This document shows positions 56,214-64,000 of a stretch of DNA of 64,000 bases, in pieces; positions within the stretch are counted from its first letter, which is position 1; the number at the start of each line of letters is the position of its first letter. This DNA comes from Methylocystis sp. H62 (GTDB taxonomy: Bacteria > Pseudomonadota > Alphaproteobacteria > Rhizobiales > Beijerinckiaceae). The translations under genes and the position numbers were made by a program. The stretch is from assembly GCF_015709515.1 (NCBI RefSeq), contig NZ_JADNQZ010000046.1, forward strand, positions 1 to 64,000. Reading direction: 5' to 3'. The notes beneath the pieces are model-generated. The model was not told where the DNA came from and ran no database searches. It saw only the letters and a program-made list of their open reading frames with translations.

Positions 56214-57125
56214 TTGCTTCGCCGCGAAGCGAAACCCTACCATTCCGCCCATGTCGCGATCAACGGCTCTGTCGGCTATCCCGCCGCTGCATTAGGCAGG
56301 AAATGCGCTCTCACGACGCTCGAATTGACTCGGATCAAGAACCTAAGCCGGAGCAATGGCGGCGCTTTCGTTGGAGGGGCCGTCATTGGCGCGCTCGGCG
56401 GGCTGATCGGCCTCGGCGGGGCGGAGTTTCGCCTGCCTCTGCTGATCGGGGCGTTCCGATTCGCGGCCCTCGAAGCCGTCATTCTCAATAAGGCCATGAG
56501 CCTCGTCGTCGTGGCCTCGGCATTGCCGTTCCGGGCGCGGACCGTGCTGTTCGACATCATCGCCGCCAATTGGAGCGTTATCGCCAATCTGTTGGCCGGG
56601 AGTCTTGTCGGCGCCTGGCTCGGCGCGGGCTGGGCGACACGCCTCGCCTCGAAGACGCTCTATCGCGTAATAGCTGCGCTGCTCGTCCTCATCGCGGGCG
56701 TGCTCCTCTTTGGTCACGACGCGGCGGCGGCCGAGCCCCTGCTGAAAGGCGCCGCCCAAGCCGTCGCTGGCGTCGTCTGCGGCTTCACCATTGGCGTCGT
56801 GGCGTCGCTTCTGGGCGTCGCGGGAGGGGAATTGCTGATCCCGACGCTGACGCTCTTGTTCGGCGCGGACATAAAGCTCGCCGGCAGCCTGTCATTGGCG
56901 GTGAGTCTGCCCACAATGCTCGCGGGCTTTGCCCGTTACAGCCGTGACCGCAGCTTCTTGACCCTTGGGCGGAACCGAACCTTCGCGCTCGTGATGGCGG
57001 CCGGGTCGATCGTCGGGACTTTTGTTGGCGGCCAGTTGCTCGCCATCATCCCGAGCGCCCTTTTGCTTCCCGCCCTCGCCGCGATCCTGCTCGTCTCCGC
57101 CGTGAAGGTCTGGCGGCAGGCCTGA
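56214..57125 (+). CDS. TSUP (TauE/SafE) family transporter
   Basis: 303 aa from 56214; an ATG further in may be the true start, since the first ~45 residues look unlike a TSUP protein. Two repeated halves begin GGAVIGALGGLIGLGGAEFR and GFTIGVVASLLGVAGGELLI, typical of the family. About eight TM helices. TSUP proteins export or import sulfite, sulfoacetate or other small anions; the substrate here is unknown. The 3' half has an exact duplicate at 46.1-46.6 kb. Convergent with the antiporter gene. Confidence 0.85.
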   Translation: MLRREAKPYHSAHVAINGSVGYPAAALGRKCALTTLELTRIKNLSRSNGGAFVGGAVIGALGGLIGLGGAEFRLPLLIGAFRFAALEAVILNKAMSLVVVASALPFRARTVLFDIIAANWSVIANLLAGSLVGAWLGAGWATRLASKTLYRVIAALLVLIAGVLLFGHDAAAAEPLLKGAAQAVAGVVCGFTIGVVASLLGVAGGELLIPTLTLLFGADIKLAGSLSLAVSLPTMLAGFARYSRDRSFLTLGRNRTFALVMAAGSIVGTFVGGQLLAIIPSALLLPALAAILLVSAVKVWRQA

Positions 57126-57156
57126 CCTCCGCGCCGCGCAAGACGGCGACGCCACG

Positions 57157-58167
57157 TCAATGGCCGTGCAGATAGATCACATAGGAGGCCAGGAAGTAGA
57201 CCGTCGACAGCGACAGGCTGGTCCAGCCGACGACACCGAAGAAGCGCGTCGAGGGCCGGTAGAGCAGCGCGACGATCACGATTCCCGACATAATGACGGC
57301 CGCGATGGCCGTCACCGCGTGCGCCGGCGACGCCGCCGCGAACAACGATCCTGGCTGATAGGCGATGTCGTCGATCGCAAGCACGAGCATGTTGAAAAGA
57401 TTGCTGCCCAGCAGGTTTGCGATCCCCATATCCAGGGCACCGAGCCGCACGGCGGCCAGGGTGACAATCAGTTCGGGCGCCGATGTCGCGGCGGCCACGA
57501 ACAAGGTGCCGACGAAGGTCGCTCGCCAACCCATGGCGTGGGAGATGTCCAGGCCGACGAAGGGAAGCCAGACGCCTGCTCCAGCTACGACCGCCGCCGC
57601 CATGAGGTATCCCACGATCGCCCTGCCAAGCCCGATTTCGGGTTCGATGCCGGACACCGCGCCCGCGATGGCGAGGCGGGCCTCGTAATCGAATGCGGCG
57701 CGCATGGCGACGAGATACAAAACGATTAGGATTGGCGTGAAGACGCCGATATGAAAGAACTTCGGGGCGAATTGACTGGCGCCGAGCAACAAAGACGCGG
57801 CGGCAAAGCCTATTAGGATGACCCCGAAACCGGCCGTCAGAATATGGCCCTGGCCCATGCGGGTGAAGACGGACCCGTCCCGGTTCAGAGCGTCGAGCAC
57901 GACCAAGATCGCCAGATTGAAGACGCAGCTACCAAGGGCGTCGCCGACAGCGATGTTTGGCGCGTTCGCGGCGGTGACGGCGCTGACGCCCGTGAACAGT
58001 TCGGGCAGCGAGGTCGCCGTGGCGAGCAGCAACAATCCAATCCAACTGCGTGAAAGCCGCGTCCGCTGTGCGATAATGTCGCCATAGCGCGCCAGCACTG
58101 GCCCTGCGACGGCGATCAAGGCGACGCAGATCGCGAATTTTCCCCAAGCCTCGGTCATCGCCGTCAT
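57157..58167 (-). CDS. Ca2+/Na+ (or H+) antiporter, CaCA superfamily
   Basis: 336 aa from MTAMTEAWGKFAICVALIAV. The two alpha repeats are clear: LLLLATATSLPELFTGVSAV with VGDALGSCVFNLAILVVLD, and TLFVAAATSAPELIVTLAAV with IANLLGSNLFNMLVLAIDD. About ten TM helices. The open frame extends 22 codons upstream. The last ~17 codons are duplicated near 47505-47556. Confidence 0.9.
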   Translation of the reverse strand: MTAMTEAWGKFAICVALIAVAGPVLARYGDIIAQRTRLSRSWIGLLLLATATSLPELFTGVSAVTAANAPNIAVGDALGSCVFNLAILVVLDALNRDGSVFTRMGQGHILTAGFGVILIGFAAASLLLGASQFAPKFFHIGVFTPILIVLYLVAMRAAFDYEARLAIAGAVSGIEPEIGLGRAIVGYLMAAAVVAGAGVWLPFVGLDISHAMGWRATFVGTLFVAAATSAPELIVTLAAVRLGALDMGIANLLGSNLFNMLVLAIDDIAYQPGSLFAAASPAHAVTAIAAVIMSGIVIVALLYRPSTRFFGVVGWTSLSLSTVYFLASYVIYLHGH

Positions 58168-58333
58168 CAAACCTCCTCCGTTGTCACGACGCGGAGCGCA
58201 ACGAGCATGCGCTTTGCGCTGTCGTCGTGACATAGCTTACCGCGTGGAGCGACAGAAGCATTCCACCTCTGGCAAGCGAGCGCGGCGATGTCCTATCCGG
58301 GCGGCCCGGAATTCGGGGCGGCGCACGGTCTTC

Positions 58334-58485
58334 TATTCGGCCGCCGGGTTAGACAACACCACGGGCGCGCCCGACAAGAGATCCGTCGCCACCACGTGCA
58401 TGGGAAGGACTGCGTCTTCGAGATTGCGATAAGGAAGATAGGTGTCGACGAGCCATCGCACGCCGTCAGCCGGTGTCGATTTGCA
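58334..58485 (-). pseudogene. Internal fragment of a patatin-like phospholipase
   Basis: Minus strand reads GVRWLVDTYLPYRNLEDAVL, PMHVVATDLLSGAPVVLSN, ending PAAE-stop. This matches the middle of patatin-like proteins (the equivalent of FVAVATDLVTGHEIWL in the intact gene at 23635). It is cut on one side by the ISL3 element and has no active-site serine. Confidence 0.6.
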
Positions 58486-58492
58486 TTTCAAG

Positions 58493-60187
58493 GGGGTCTG
58501 CGTCACTTTACGTGCACATGGCGGATTCGAATGGAAGCATTCGAGCTCGCAGCAGCTCAACGCCTGCGCGGCCGTACATGGCGCGCTTAAGTGTCTTGAG
58601 ACGATTGATCTGCCCCTCGGCTTGGCCGCTGCTCCAATGTTCGACGATGGCGTTCCTGACGGCCTCGAGATCTCGGCTCAACGTTCGCGCAAACTGTTGC
58701 ATTGAACGCACACCGGAATGCTTTGCGTCATGAAGCCAATTGTTGAGCTTGTCCGGATCATCCCCGCGCAGAATGCTGCGAAAGCGCATCGCGAGTTGGC
58801 GCATGACGACGAAGCTGGGGGAGGCCTGCTTCAAAACGACGACCTTAGCGTTCTCGGCGGGCGTGAGTCGCCGCGTCGGCTTCATGCAGAGAGAAGCGGC
58901 AATGACCCGGAGAGATTTGCCAGCCGGTCGCTGGATCGACTGCCGGGATCTCAATGAACTTTCTATACTGCTGTTCTGACTGCTTCTTTTCCCTGCTGCC
59001 GGCGCGCCATGTCGACAAAAGGCGCTCCAGATTTGAGAAGCTTCCCGTGTAGCCCCGATGTCGAAGGTCATGAAACAAACGCCGGCCTACCCGATCGCCC
59101 TCGGCCCATCGGCGGGAAAGGAACTCTTGGAAATACAGCGGGGAAGTCGGCTTCAACGCCAAGCGCCGACGGTGTAGCGGGAAACCTGTCTTGATCCATT
59201 TCGCGACGGTCCTGTGGTCGACGCCGATCTGCGCAGCGATGTCGACAAAAGTCTTGCCCGAGGCACGCAGCGAACTGACCCGGTCAAATAAAGCTTGACG
59301 CGCGTGGCCGCATTCGCCGCGCCGCGCCGCGTGACGATCTCCGGTGGTCGGCGGGAGTTGGGGACGCCCGGCAAAACGACTGATGCGGGTCATGTGTCGC
59401 TCAATGCTTTCGCGCAAGTTCTGCAACAAATGAAAGCGATCAGCGACTTGTCGAGCTTGCGGCGCTCCCTGCCGAACGCCCTGTGCGTAAAGACCGCAGC
59501 GGTCGCGGCTGACGACTTCGATTTCAGGATGGCGCTTGACCCAATCCGCAGTCTCTTTGGCGGAGCGGGTTTCCAGCACATCTGCAACGATCCGACGTTC
59601 AAGATCGACAATGATCGTTCCGTAGTTAAAACCTTTGCGCCAACTCCAATCATCAATCGCGATGGCGCGCAGAGGAGCGCCATCGCGACGTTCGGATGCA
59701 TGACGTTTGAGCTGCCGCAGAATCGCATTGTCGCTGATTGGCATCGCCAAGCGCGCCAGCAATTTTTCGCTTGTCCTGCCGCCAGCGGCGTGGCCGAACA
59801 ATCTCACGAGGTCGGTAACACGCTGCGTTTTTCGCGCAAAGGGAAAAGCCGTCGTCAGTCTTTCGACGAAAGTCTTTCGCGCGCACCCGTCGTCCAAACA
59901 CCGCCAACGTCCCAGGCGCAACTCGAGAACGACAGGGACGCCCTGGATTGGAAGATCCTGCAAGCGCCGGAGGTGCCAACTATGACGCGATGCTGACGCT
60001 CCTCCGCACTCGGGGCATGACCGCGCCCCGGCTCCGTCCGCCGATTCGATCCACCGGTTCTCTCGAAATACAACGCCGCGCACGACAACTCCGGGCCCAA
60101 AGGCTAAATTCGCTTTCTTCGTCATGCGCTATTGAGGCGCCAAGTTCCGCTTTGGCAACGCAAAGCACTTAAAGTGACGCAGACCCC
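58493..60187 (-). mobile_element. ISL3-family insertion sequence
   Basis: The ends are inverted repeats: left GGGGTCTGCGTCACTTTA and right, in reverse complement, the same 18 bases. It contains one transposase gene with a frameshift. The flanking bases do not show an 8-bp duplication, so at least one flank has been rearranged. It splits a patatin remnant (left) from an IS4 remnant (right). Confidence 0.85.
58508..60125 (-). pseudogene. ISL3-family transposase, frameshifted
   Basis: The N-terminal zinc-finger region is CPECGGASASRHSWHLRR with WRCLDDGCARKTFVERL. The DDE domain contains IAIDDWSWRKGFNYGTIIVD, SRDRCGLYAQGVRQGAPQAR and a C-terminal helix with WSSGQAEGQINRLKTLKRAM. The first frame runs 60125 to 58845. 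From about 58912 the C-terminal part is in another frame (VIAASLCMKPTRRLTPAENA), consistent with one extra G in a GGG run. Confidence 0.88.
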
Positions 60188-60226
60188 TCTAATGCGAGAA
60201 AGGCGGCGGCGAATAGCTCTCTGCGC

Positions 60227-60514
60227 GAACGCCATGATGCGAAATTGTTCGCCGCGACGAAGGCTGCGGACGCGAACATCACCGCGATGACGTGTGACGA
60301 TTCGCTCGAAACTCGTCCACGGCACGAAGTCCATGACTTGCGAAAACAGCGTCCGGCCATAGTTCACGGCAGGGCTCCCCGATCAGGAAAATAGGGAAAA
60401 CTAGCGCAAAATCACCGAGGCCAGTTCAAATCGACACCAAACCAAATCAGGCCTAACGTATTAGCCATGAAGGCTTATTCCAGCTGCGTCGTTCGCTTAA
60501 CCGGACAGTAGTGA
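60227..60514 (-). mobile_element. Right-end remnant of the IS4-type element
   Basis: Nearly identical to 52648-52934, including the transposase start (MNYGRTLFSQVMDFVPWTSF) and the terminal repeat CCGGACAGTAGTGA. Only the last ~290 bp remain; the other side abuts the ISL3 element. Confidence 0.85.
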
Positions 60515-60628
60515 AGAAAATAGGCGTCCGACCCAACTTCAGCGAAGCAGCTTGTCGAGCGCCCAATTCGAACGCTCTGCCGCCGAGAGCGACTGGTAGC
60601 TAGCGAATGCAAATCTGGAAGAGAGGCA

Positions 60629-61498
60629 ATGATGAGCATCCTTGAAGTCTGCCGCGTTTGTGAAGCTTCTTCGATTTCTGACACCGGCATTGAAACGGCT
60701 CTGGCGCCGGCGAATGTTAGGTCGTTGGGAAACGCCCAGTTTCGGGTGTGGCGCTGTCCGTCGTGCCGCTCAATCCACGCTGGCGATCAAGTAGACCTTG
60801 AGAGTGCATATCGAGCCTATCCCTTTCACAAAATGAAGCTCGATTGGGTGCTAAGTCTGGCCTATCGCCGACTGACCCAGCGGCTCTCCCAAGCGGGTCT
60901 GAAGCAAGGGCAAACTGTGCTCGATTTTGGCTGCGGCGGGGGCTCGCTCACACAATATCTTCGAGAGAAGGGTTACCGCGCGGTCGGCTATGACGCATAC
61001 TCGCCGCGCTTTAGCGATCCAGCGCCGCTCGAGGAACGCTACGATTTAGTAATCTCTCAGGACGTGATTGAACACGTCGAAGATCCCATTACCACGATTG
61101 CGCGCTTGGAGGCTCTGTGTCGTCCCGGCGGTCTGGTCGCTATCGGCACGCCAAACGCCGCCGCGATCGATCTCGATGAAGCGGAAAAATATGTTCATTC
61201 CCTGCATCAACCGTATCATCGCCATATACTCGCTCTGCCGGCGCTTCAGGAAGCAGGTCGAAACATCGGCCTGAAGATCGAGCGCACCTATCTGACCGGA
61301 TACATGAATATGCCTATGCTTTCTTTGAAATTTTTGCATTACTACATGGGATGTTTCGATGGGACGCTCGATGTGCTTTTTGAGCGGCCGCTGAATAGCG
61401 CGCGATTGTGGTTGAACCCACTCACAGGATTTTATTTGTTTTTCGGGTATTGGCTTGGCGACGAGACGGAGGTCTTCGTTATTTTCCGTAAGCCGTAG
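60629..61498 (+). CDS. Class I SAM-dependent methyltransferase with N-terminal cysteine motif
   Basis: 289 aa. The N-terminus holds two CxxC pairs (EVCRVCEASS and RCPSCRSIHAG) that may bind Zn. The methyltransferase core has motif I TVLDFGCGGGSLTQYLREKG, DLVISQDVIEHVEDPITTI and LCRPGGLVAIGTPN. This layout is common in methyltransferases that modify sugars or polyketide/peptide precursors. It lies upstream of the NHLP-leader-like protein. Confidence 0.85.
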   Translation: MMSILEVCRVCEASSISDTGIETALAPANVRSLGNAQFRVWRCPSCRSIHAGDQVDLESAYRAYPFHKMKLDWVLSLAYRRLTQRLSQAGLKQGQTVLDFGCGGGSLTQYLREKGYRAVGYDAYSPRFSDPAPLEERYDLVISQDVIEHVEDPITTIARLEALCRPGGLVAIGTPNAAAIDLDEAEKYVHSLHQPYHRHILALPALQEAGRNIGLKIERTYLTGYMNMPMLSLKFLHYYMGCFDGTLDVLFERPLNSARLWLNPLTGFYLFFGYWLGDETEVFVIFRKP

Positions 61499-61626
61499 AG
61501 GCGGGCGCGCTGCGAAATCTCTAAAGAGCAATGCGATTGTGCGAGTTGGAACGAAGCTTGCGCCAAACTCGTTGAACCGAAATCTGGACCAGCAAACTTT
61601 GGGATTGGCGATAAGGGGAGCTGAAA

Positions 61627-62019
61627 ATGGCAGACGCACCCGTCGATAGAGCAGAGCAAAATGAGCTTTTTGCGGAGATTGCGGGACGCGCGTTATGCGA
61701 GCCGGAATTCGGGGAAGCATTGCTCAAGGATCCGGATGCCATACTGGGACAAGCCGGCTTCCACGCGAATTGGCGCAAGCGGCTGATCGAGGGGCTTTCC
61801 TCGCCGAACGCTGAGTCGTTGACGGTGGCCGATCTTTTTGGCGCGGACTCAAAAATTGCGCCACGCGTCCGTCGGTTTCGATCGCTGCATTGTTGGCAGG
61901 CGAGGGCCGATCGTACGCGCGGGCGCTTCGTACGCCAGCAACCATGGCGCCTAGCCGTCGATCCGCGGCGCCAAGGCAAATTAGGCGGGAGCGAACACAA
62001 AGACCACGACGAATGCTAG
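61627..62019 (+). CDS. Small NHLP/Os1348-leader-like protein
   Basis: 130 aa. The first ~75 residues (ELFAEIAGRALCEPEFGEAL, LKDPDAILGQAGF, then LTVADLFGADSKIAPRVRR) resemble the nitrile-hydratase-like leader (NHLP/Os1348) clan, whose members often precede RiPP core peptides. GGGGAG lies just upstream of the ATG. The C-terminal part is basic and has two cysteines (RSLHCWQARADRT; SEHKDHDEC). It could be the core, a frameshifted tail, or unrelated sequence. It overlaps the convergent methyltransferase by four bases. Assignment tentative. Confidence 0.5.
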   Translation: MADAPVDRAEQNELFAEIAGRALCEPEFGEALLKDPDAILGQAGFHANWRKRLIEGLSSPNAESLTVADLFGADSKIAPRVRRFRSLHCWQARADRTRGRFVRQQPWRLAVDPRRQGKLGGSEHKDHDEC

Positions 62020-62972
62020 TTCGCTCGGCGGGCCACCAGCAGCAGTCCAGTGCCTTCGTCCTCGCGCGACGGAAGACCCAGCGCTAGCCGGGCGGCCAGG
62101 CCGCCGAGCAGGCCGACTGCGGCCGAGGCATGCCAAGACCACGCTTCGCGATAGTACGGGCCGTCGCATTTGATCGGACTGCACCGGCTGATCCAGTAAA
62201 GCAGCGCGTCGTCTTCGCCCCAAGGAACCCTTTCGATGCTTTCGACAATCGCGCCGGCGCGTTTCGTCATTTCCTCCAGCGCGCCAATTGTCCACCAGCT
62301 GAGGTGATGTGGCGGGGCGTTCATCAGAAAATTCGGTATCCGAGTTAAGGCCGACGGAACATGCGGCACGCCGATGAAGACCAGACCGCCTGGTTTGGCG
62401 GCGCGCAGCATTTCGCCGAATAGCGACGCAGGCGCGCTGATATGTTCGAGAACCTGAAATGCGCAGACGGCGTCATAGGTTGCGGCGTTGACGACGAGAT
62501 GTTCGCCGAGAGTCTCATTGTGGATCGAAGGGTCGTCGCCGTCCTCGGCGAAATGCGGATCCAGCCCAGTGTAGTCGGCGTGAGTCACACAATGGCGGAA
62601 ATTGCCTAAGCCGCATCCGACATCGAGCACTCGCGCGCCGCGCGGCACATGGCGCGCAGCGAGATTGAACTCGGGCCGAACGAAATGGTTGGAGTAGAGG
62701 CCGAGTTTTTTGAGCCTCGAATAGAACCCTTCATAAAAGACGTGATCGCCTTCGACAGGCGGGTCAAAGAACAGCAATCCCGTCGGCGATTCCCACAGCC
62801 CGAACTGGCTCACCTCGCCGAAGCTCGGCCGAACTTCCGCGCCGAACTCTATTTTCCATAGGCGACGGAGGAGGCGCGCTGGCACCATTTGGACGAGACG
62901 AACCGCGGAAACGCCAGTGACCGGGCAGCAAGGCACTACAGGAGGCTCCTTGGCGGAATTTCGAAGCATTCC
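62016..62972 (-). CDS. Class I SAM-dependent methyltransferase
   Basis: 318 aa from MLRNSAKEPPVVPCCPVTGV; the frame extends 51 codons upstream without homology. The N-terminus contains VPCCPVTG. Core: GARVLDVGCGLGNFRHCVTH, AVCAFQVLEHISAPASLFGE and AKPGGLVFIGVPH. Its C-terminal part has a hydrophobic stretch (AVGLLGGLAARLALGL). Together with 60629-61498 it brackets the NHLP-like gene. Confidence 0.82.
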   Translation of the reverse strand, partial: GMLRNSAKEPPVVPCCPVTGVSAVRLVQMVPARLLRRLWKIEFGAEVRPSFGEVSQFGLWESPTGLLFFDPPVEGDHVFYEGFYSRLKKLGLYSNHFVRPEFNLAARHVPRGARVLDVGCGLGNFRHCVTHADYTGLDPHFAEDGDDPSIHNETLGEHLVVNAATYDAVCAFQVLEHISAPASLFGEMLRAAKPGGLVFIGVPHVPSALTRIPNFLMNAPPHHLSWWTIGALEEMTKRAGAIVESIERVPWGEDDALLYWISRCSPIKCDGPYYREAWSWHASAAVGLLGGLAARLALGLPSREDEGTGLLLVARRAN

Positions 62973-63055
62973 ATTCGATCCAACTGACTGGCGACCATGC
63001 TTGTAGCCGCACGCAATCTCGCGGCAATGGTCGTCACCTTCGCCAACAGTGGCCC

Positions 63056-63198
63056 CCGGCCACCCGAATTTTCGGGACCGCCTCCAGAGAGCTCGGCAAG
63101 ACCGTCTCGCCCACATATACCACACTGTCTAGATCGAGCAGTTTGCCCTTGACGGCGCGGCCGCAGCCTCGCGCCGCCCACATCTTCTTCTGCGGCAT
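63056..63198 (-). pseudogene. N-terminal fragment of a HAD-IIA phosphatase
   Basis: The minus strand reads MPQKKMWAARGCGRAVKGKL, then LLDLDSVVYVGETVLP and SSLEAVPKIRVAG before leaving the family. The DxD nucleophile motif (LDLDSVVY) and the VGETxLP loop are HAD-IIA hallmarks. The fragment ends exactly where the C-terminal piece at 31391 begins (IRAAGLPLKF). It has no downstream catalytic parts. Confidence 0.65.
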
Positions 63199-63388
63199 CG
63201 ACCCTCCGACGAATTTCTTAACAACGACTGGATGGGGTAAGGAGTATCAGGAGACCGCGACAAACGGGCGTCGCCTCGCGAGAATTCTGTCGTCGGTTAT
63301 TCCCAATGCTCCCCGGCGTCGCTCTCCGCAAAATCTTCGCGAAAGGAATGGCGTCGGGACCGGCACCCGGTTGCCTCCTCTCCAAGAG

Positions 63389-63728
63389 TCATTCGTCTTC
63401 GAGCTGCTTGATGTCGGGGAGATCGCGCAGCGTCGCGAGGCCGAAGACCTCGAGAACCTTCTTGGTCGTCACATAGGCGAATGGTGCGCCTGACTCCGGC
63501 GCGCGCAAGGTGTCATCGATCAGGCCATGGCGCTTGAGCGCGCCAATGACGTCGCGGCTGATCTCTTTCCCGGCGAGCCGCGAAAGTTCGGCGCGGGTAC
63601 CGGGTTGCAGATAGGCTATCGCGGTCACCGCCAAAATCTCGGTCGGGGTCAATTCGGGCGCGTCGGCATGGCGCTGATCGCCGCCGCCCGCCGCGCAGAT
63701 CGCCGGCGCAAAGCGCGGCTTATAATAG
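63389..63728 (-). pseudogene. scpB: C-terminal part of ScpB, cut by a transposon end
   Basis: Reads ELTPTEILAVTAIAYLQPGT, RAELSRLAGKEISRDVIGAL and FAYVTTKKVLEVFGLATLRD, ending IKQLEDE. This is the second winged helix of the condensin subunit ScpB as found in Rhizobiales-type bacteria. The frame is open to 63728, where TGTCGATTTCGG of the transposon end begins. The N-terminal half is absent, so chromosome-segregation function must come from another copy. Confidence 0.75.
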
Positions 63729-64000
63729 TGTCGATTTCGGTTTCAAGATGAGACTCACGATCTTTTGAAAAACAGGGGCTTAAAAAAACCAGTCTCAGTC
63801 CGATTTCGGTTTCAATTGAGACTATATCGGCACATTTTCGGTTTCAATTGAGATTGATCGACCGGTCGATCAACCTTACTATAACGACATGGCTGGTCTG
63901 GTCGACGATTCAAACGATCCGCGTTGGCAAGAGACTGAACGCCGAGACCAATTTCATCACGAACTGTTAAAGGCAACTGGATGGAAAGCGACGCGAGACG
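63729..64000 (+). mobile_element. Left end of a TGT-ended, multi-repeat transposon (continues beyond the window)
   Basis: Starts TGTCGATTTCGGTTTCAAG. Within 130 bp there are three ordered copies of the core: TTTCGGTTTCAAGATGAGAC, TTTCGGTTTCAATTGAGACT and TTTCGGTTTCAATTGAGATT, followed by GATCGACCGGTCGATCAACC. The arrangement matches the left half of the 357-bp mini-element at 47557. A gene begins directly after the last repeat. It interrupts scpB. Confidence 0.75.
63889..64000 (+). CDS. Start of a transposon-borne gene, cut by the window edge
   Basis: An ATG follows the terminal repeats of the transposon end by about 10 bp. It starts MAGLVDDSNDPRWQETERRD and continues QFHHELLKATGWKATRD to the window end. 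The position right inside the transposon end suggests a transposition or regulatory gene; the acidic, aromatic N-terminus with KATGWKATRD could lead into a helix-turn-helix. No identification is possible from 37 residues. Confidence 0.5.
   Translation, partial: MAGLVDDSNDPRWQETERRDQFHHELLKATGWKATRD

Noticed and set aside
61627-62019. Methanobactin precursor
   Set aside because: Known MbnA precursors are about 30 residues with a short Cys-containing core; this protein is 130 residues and there are no MbnB/MbnC genes beside it.

Overview
The window is a high-GC, mosaic accessory region that most likely comes from an alphaproteobacterial methanotroph or methylotroph of the Methylocystis/Methylosinus type (inference). 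The C1 signature is an intact NAD-dependent formate dehydrogenase, a second fragment of the same enzyme, the C-terminal tail of a molybdenum formate dehydrogenase (FdsA) and the N-terminus of formylmethanofuran dehydrogenase subunit A (FhcA). Several other genes (NuoD, an NDUFA9-like reductase, ScpB, UbiB, a caa3-type oxidase) look chromosomal, so this is either a large accessory replicon or a heavily rearranged chromosomal island.

Layout. 1-6.2 kb: an intact IS21-type element starting at base 1, an ISKra4-type element with an internally deleted transposase, an fdsA tail, a frameshifted IS4-type transposase and several gene remnants. 6.2-11.6 kb (minus strand): a TonB-dependent receptor, PepSY membrane protein, DUF7676-type protein and small membrane protein, headed by a cobalamin riboswitch; this is probably a B12 or cobalt-complex uptake operon. 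12-16.3 kb: a Tat-type Fe/Mn superoxide dismutase, a membrane-anchored cytochrome c and small genes. 16.7-24.6 kb (plus): a partner-switching module (frameshifted STAS protein, RsbW-type kinase, five-PAS SpoIIE phosphatase) interleaved with an N-terminally short NAD-glutamate dehydrogenase and a patatin-like lipase. 24.7-33.2 kb: aconitase, ferritin-like DUF892 protein, DUF6522, PRC-barrel protein, NuoD, and remnants of a pterin dehydratase and a HAD phosphatase. 33.7-42.7 kb (plus): a caa3 oxidase cluster (CtaG, triheme cytochrome c, subunit II with a heme-c domain, a fused subunit I-III, a small membrane protein), then an NDUFA9-like reductase and UbiB.

42.8-63.4 kb is a scrapyard of insertion sequences and broken genes with intact islands: formate dehydrogenase, a DUF3280 protein, KatG, a bacterioferritin, a uroporphyrinogen-III synthase, a TSUP transporter, a Ca2+/cation antiporter and two methyltransferases flanking a small NHLP-leader-like protein.

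Two themes run through the window. The first is respiration and oxidative-stress defence (caa3 oxidase, SOD, KatG, ferritins) beside B12 supply and formate oxidation. The second is gene wreckage: the 3' ends of acnA, an NDUFA9-like gene, a TSUP gene and an antiporter gene are each found a second time, and one HAD gene survives as two complementary pieces about 31 kb apart. The most novel element is a family of TGT-ended transposon ends carrying repeated motifs around GGTTTCAATTGAGA. It occurs once as a 357-bp mini-element and once at the right edge of the window, where it interrupts scpB and leads into a gene that runs off the end.
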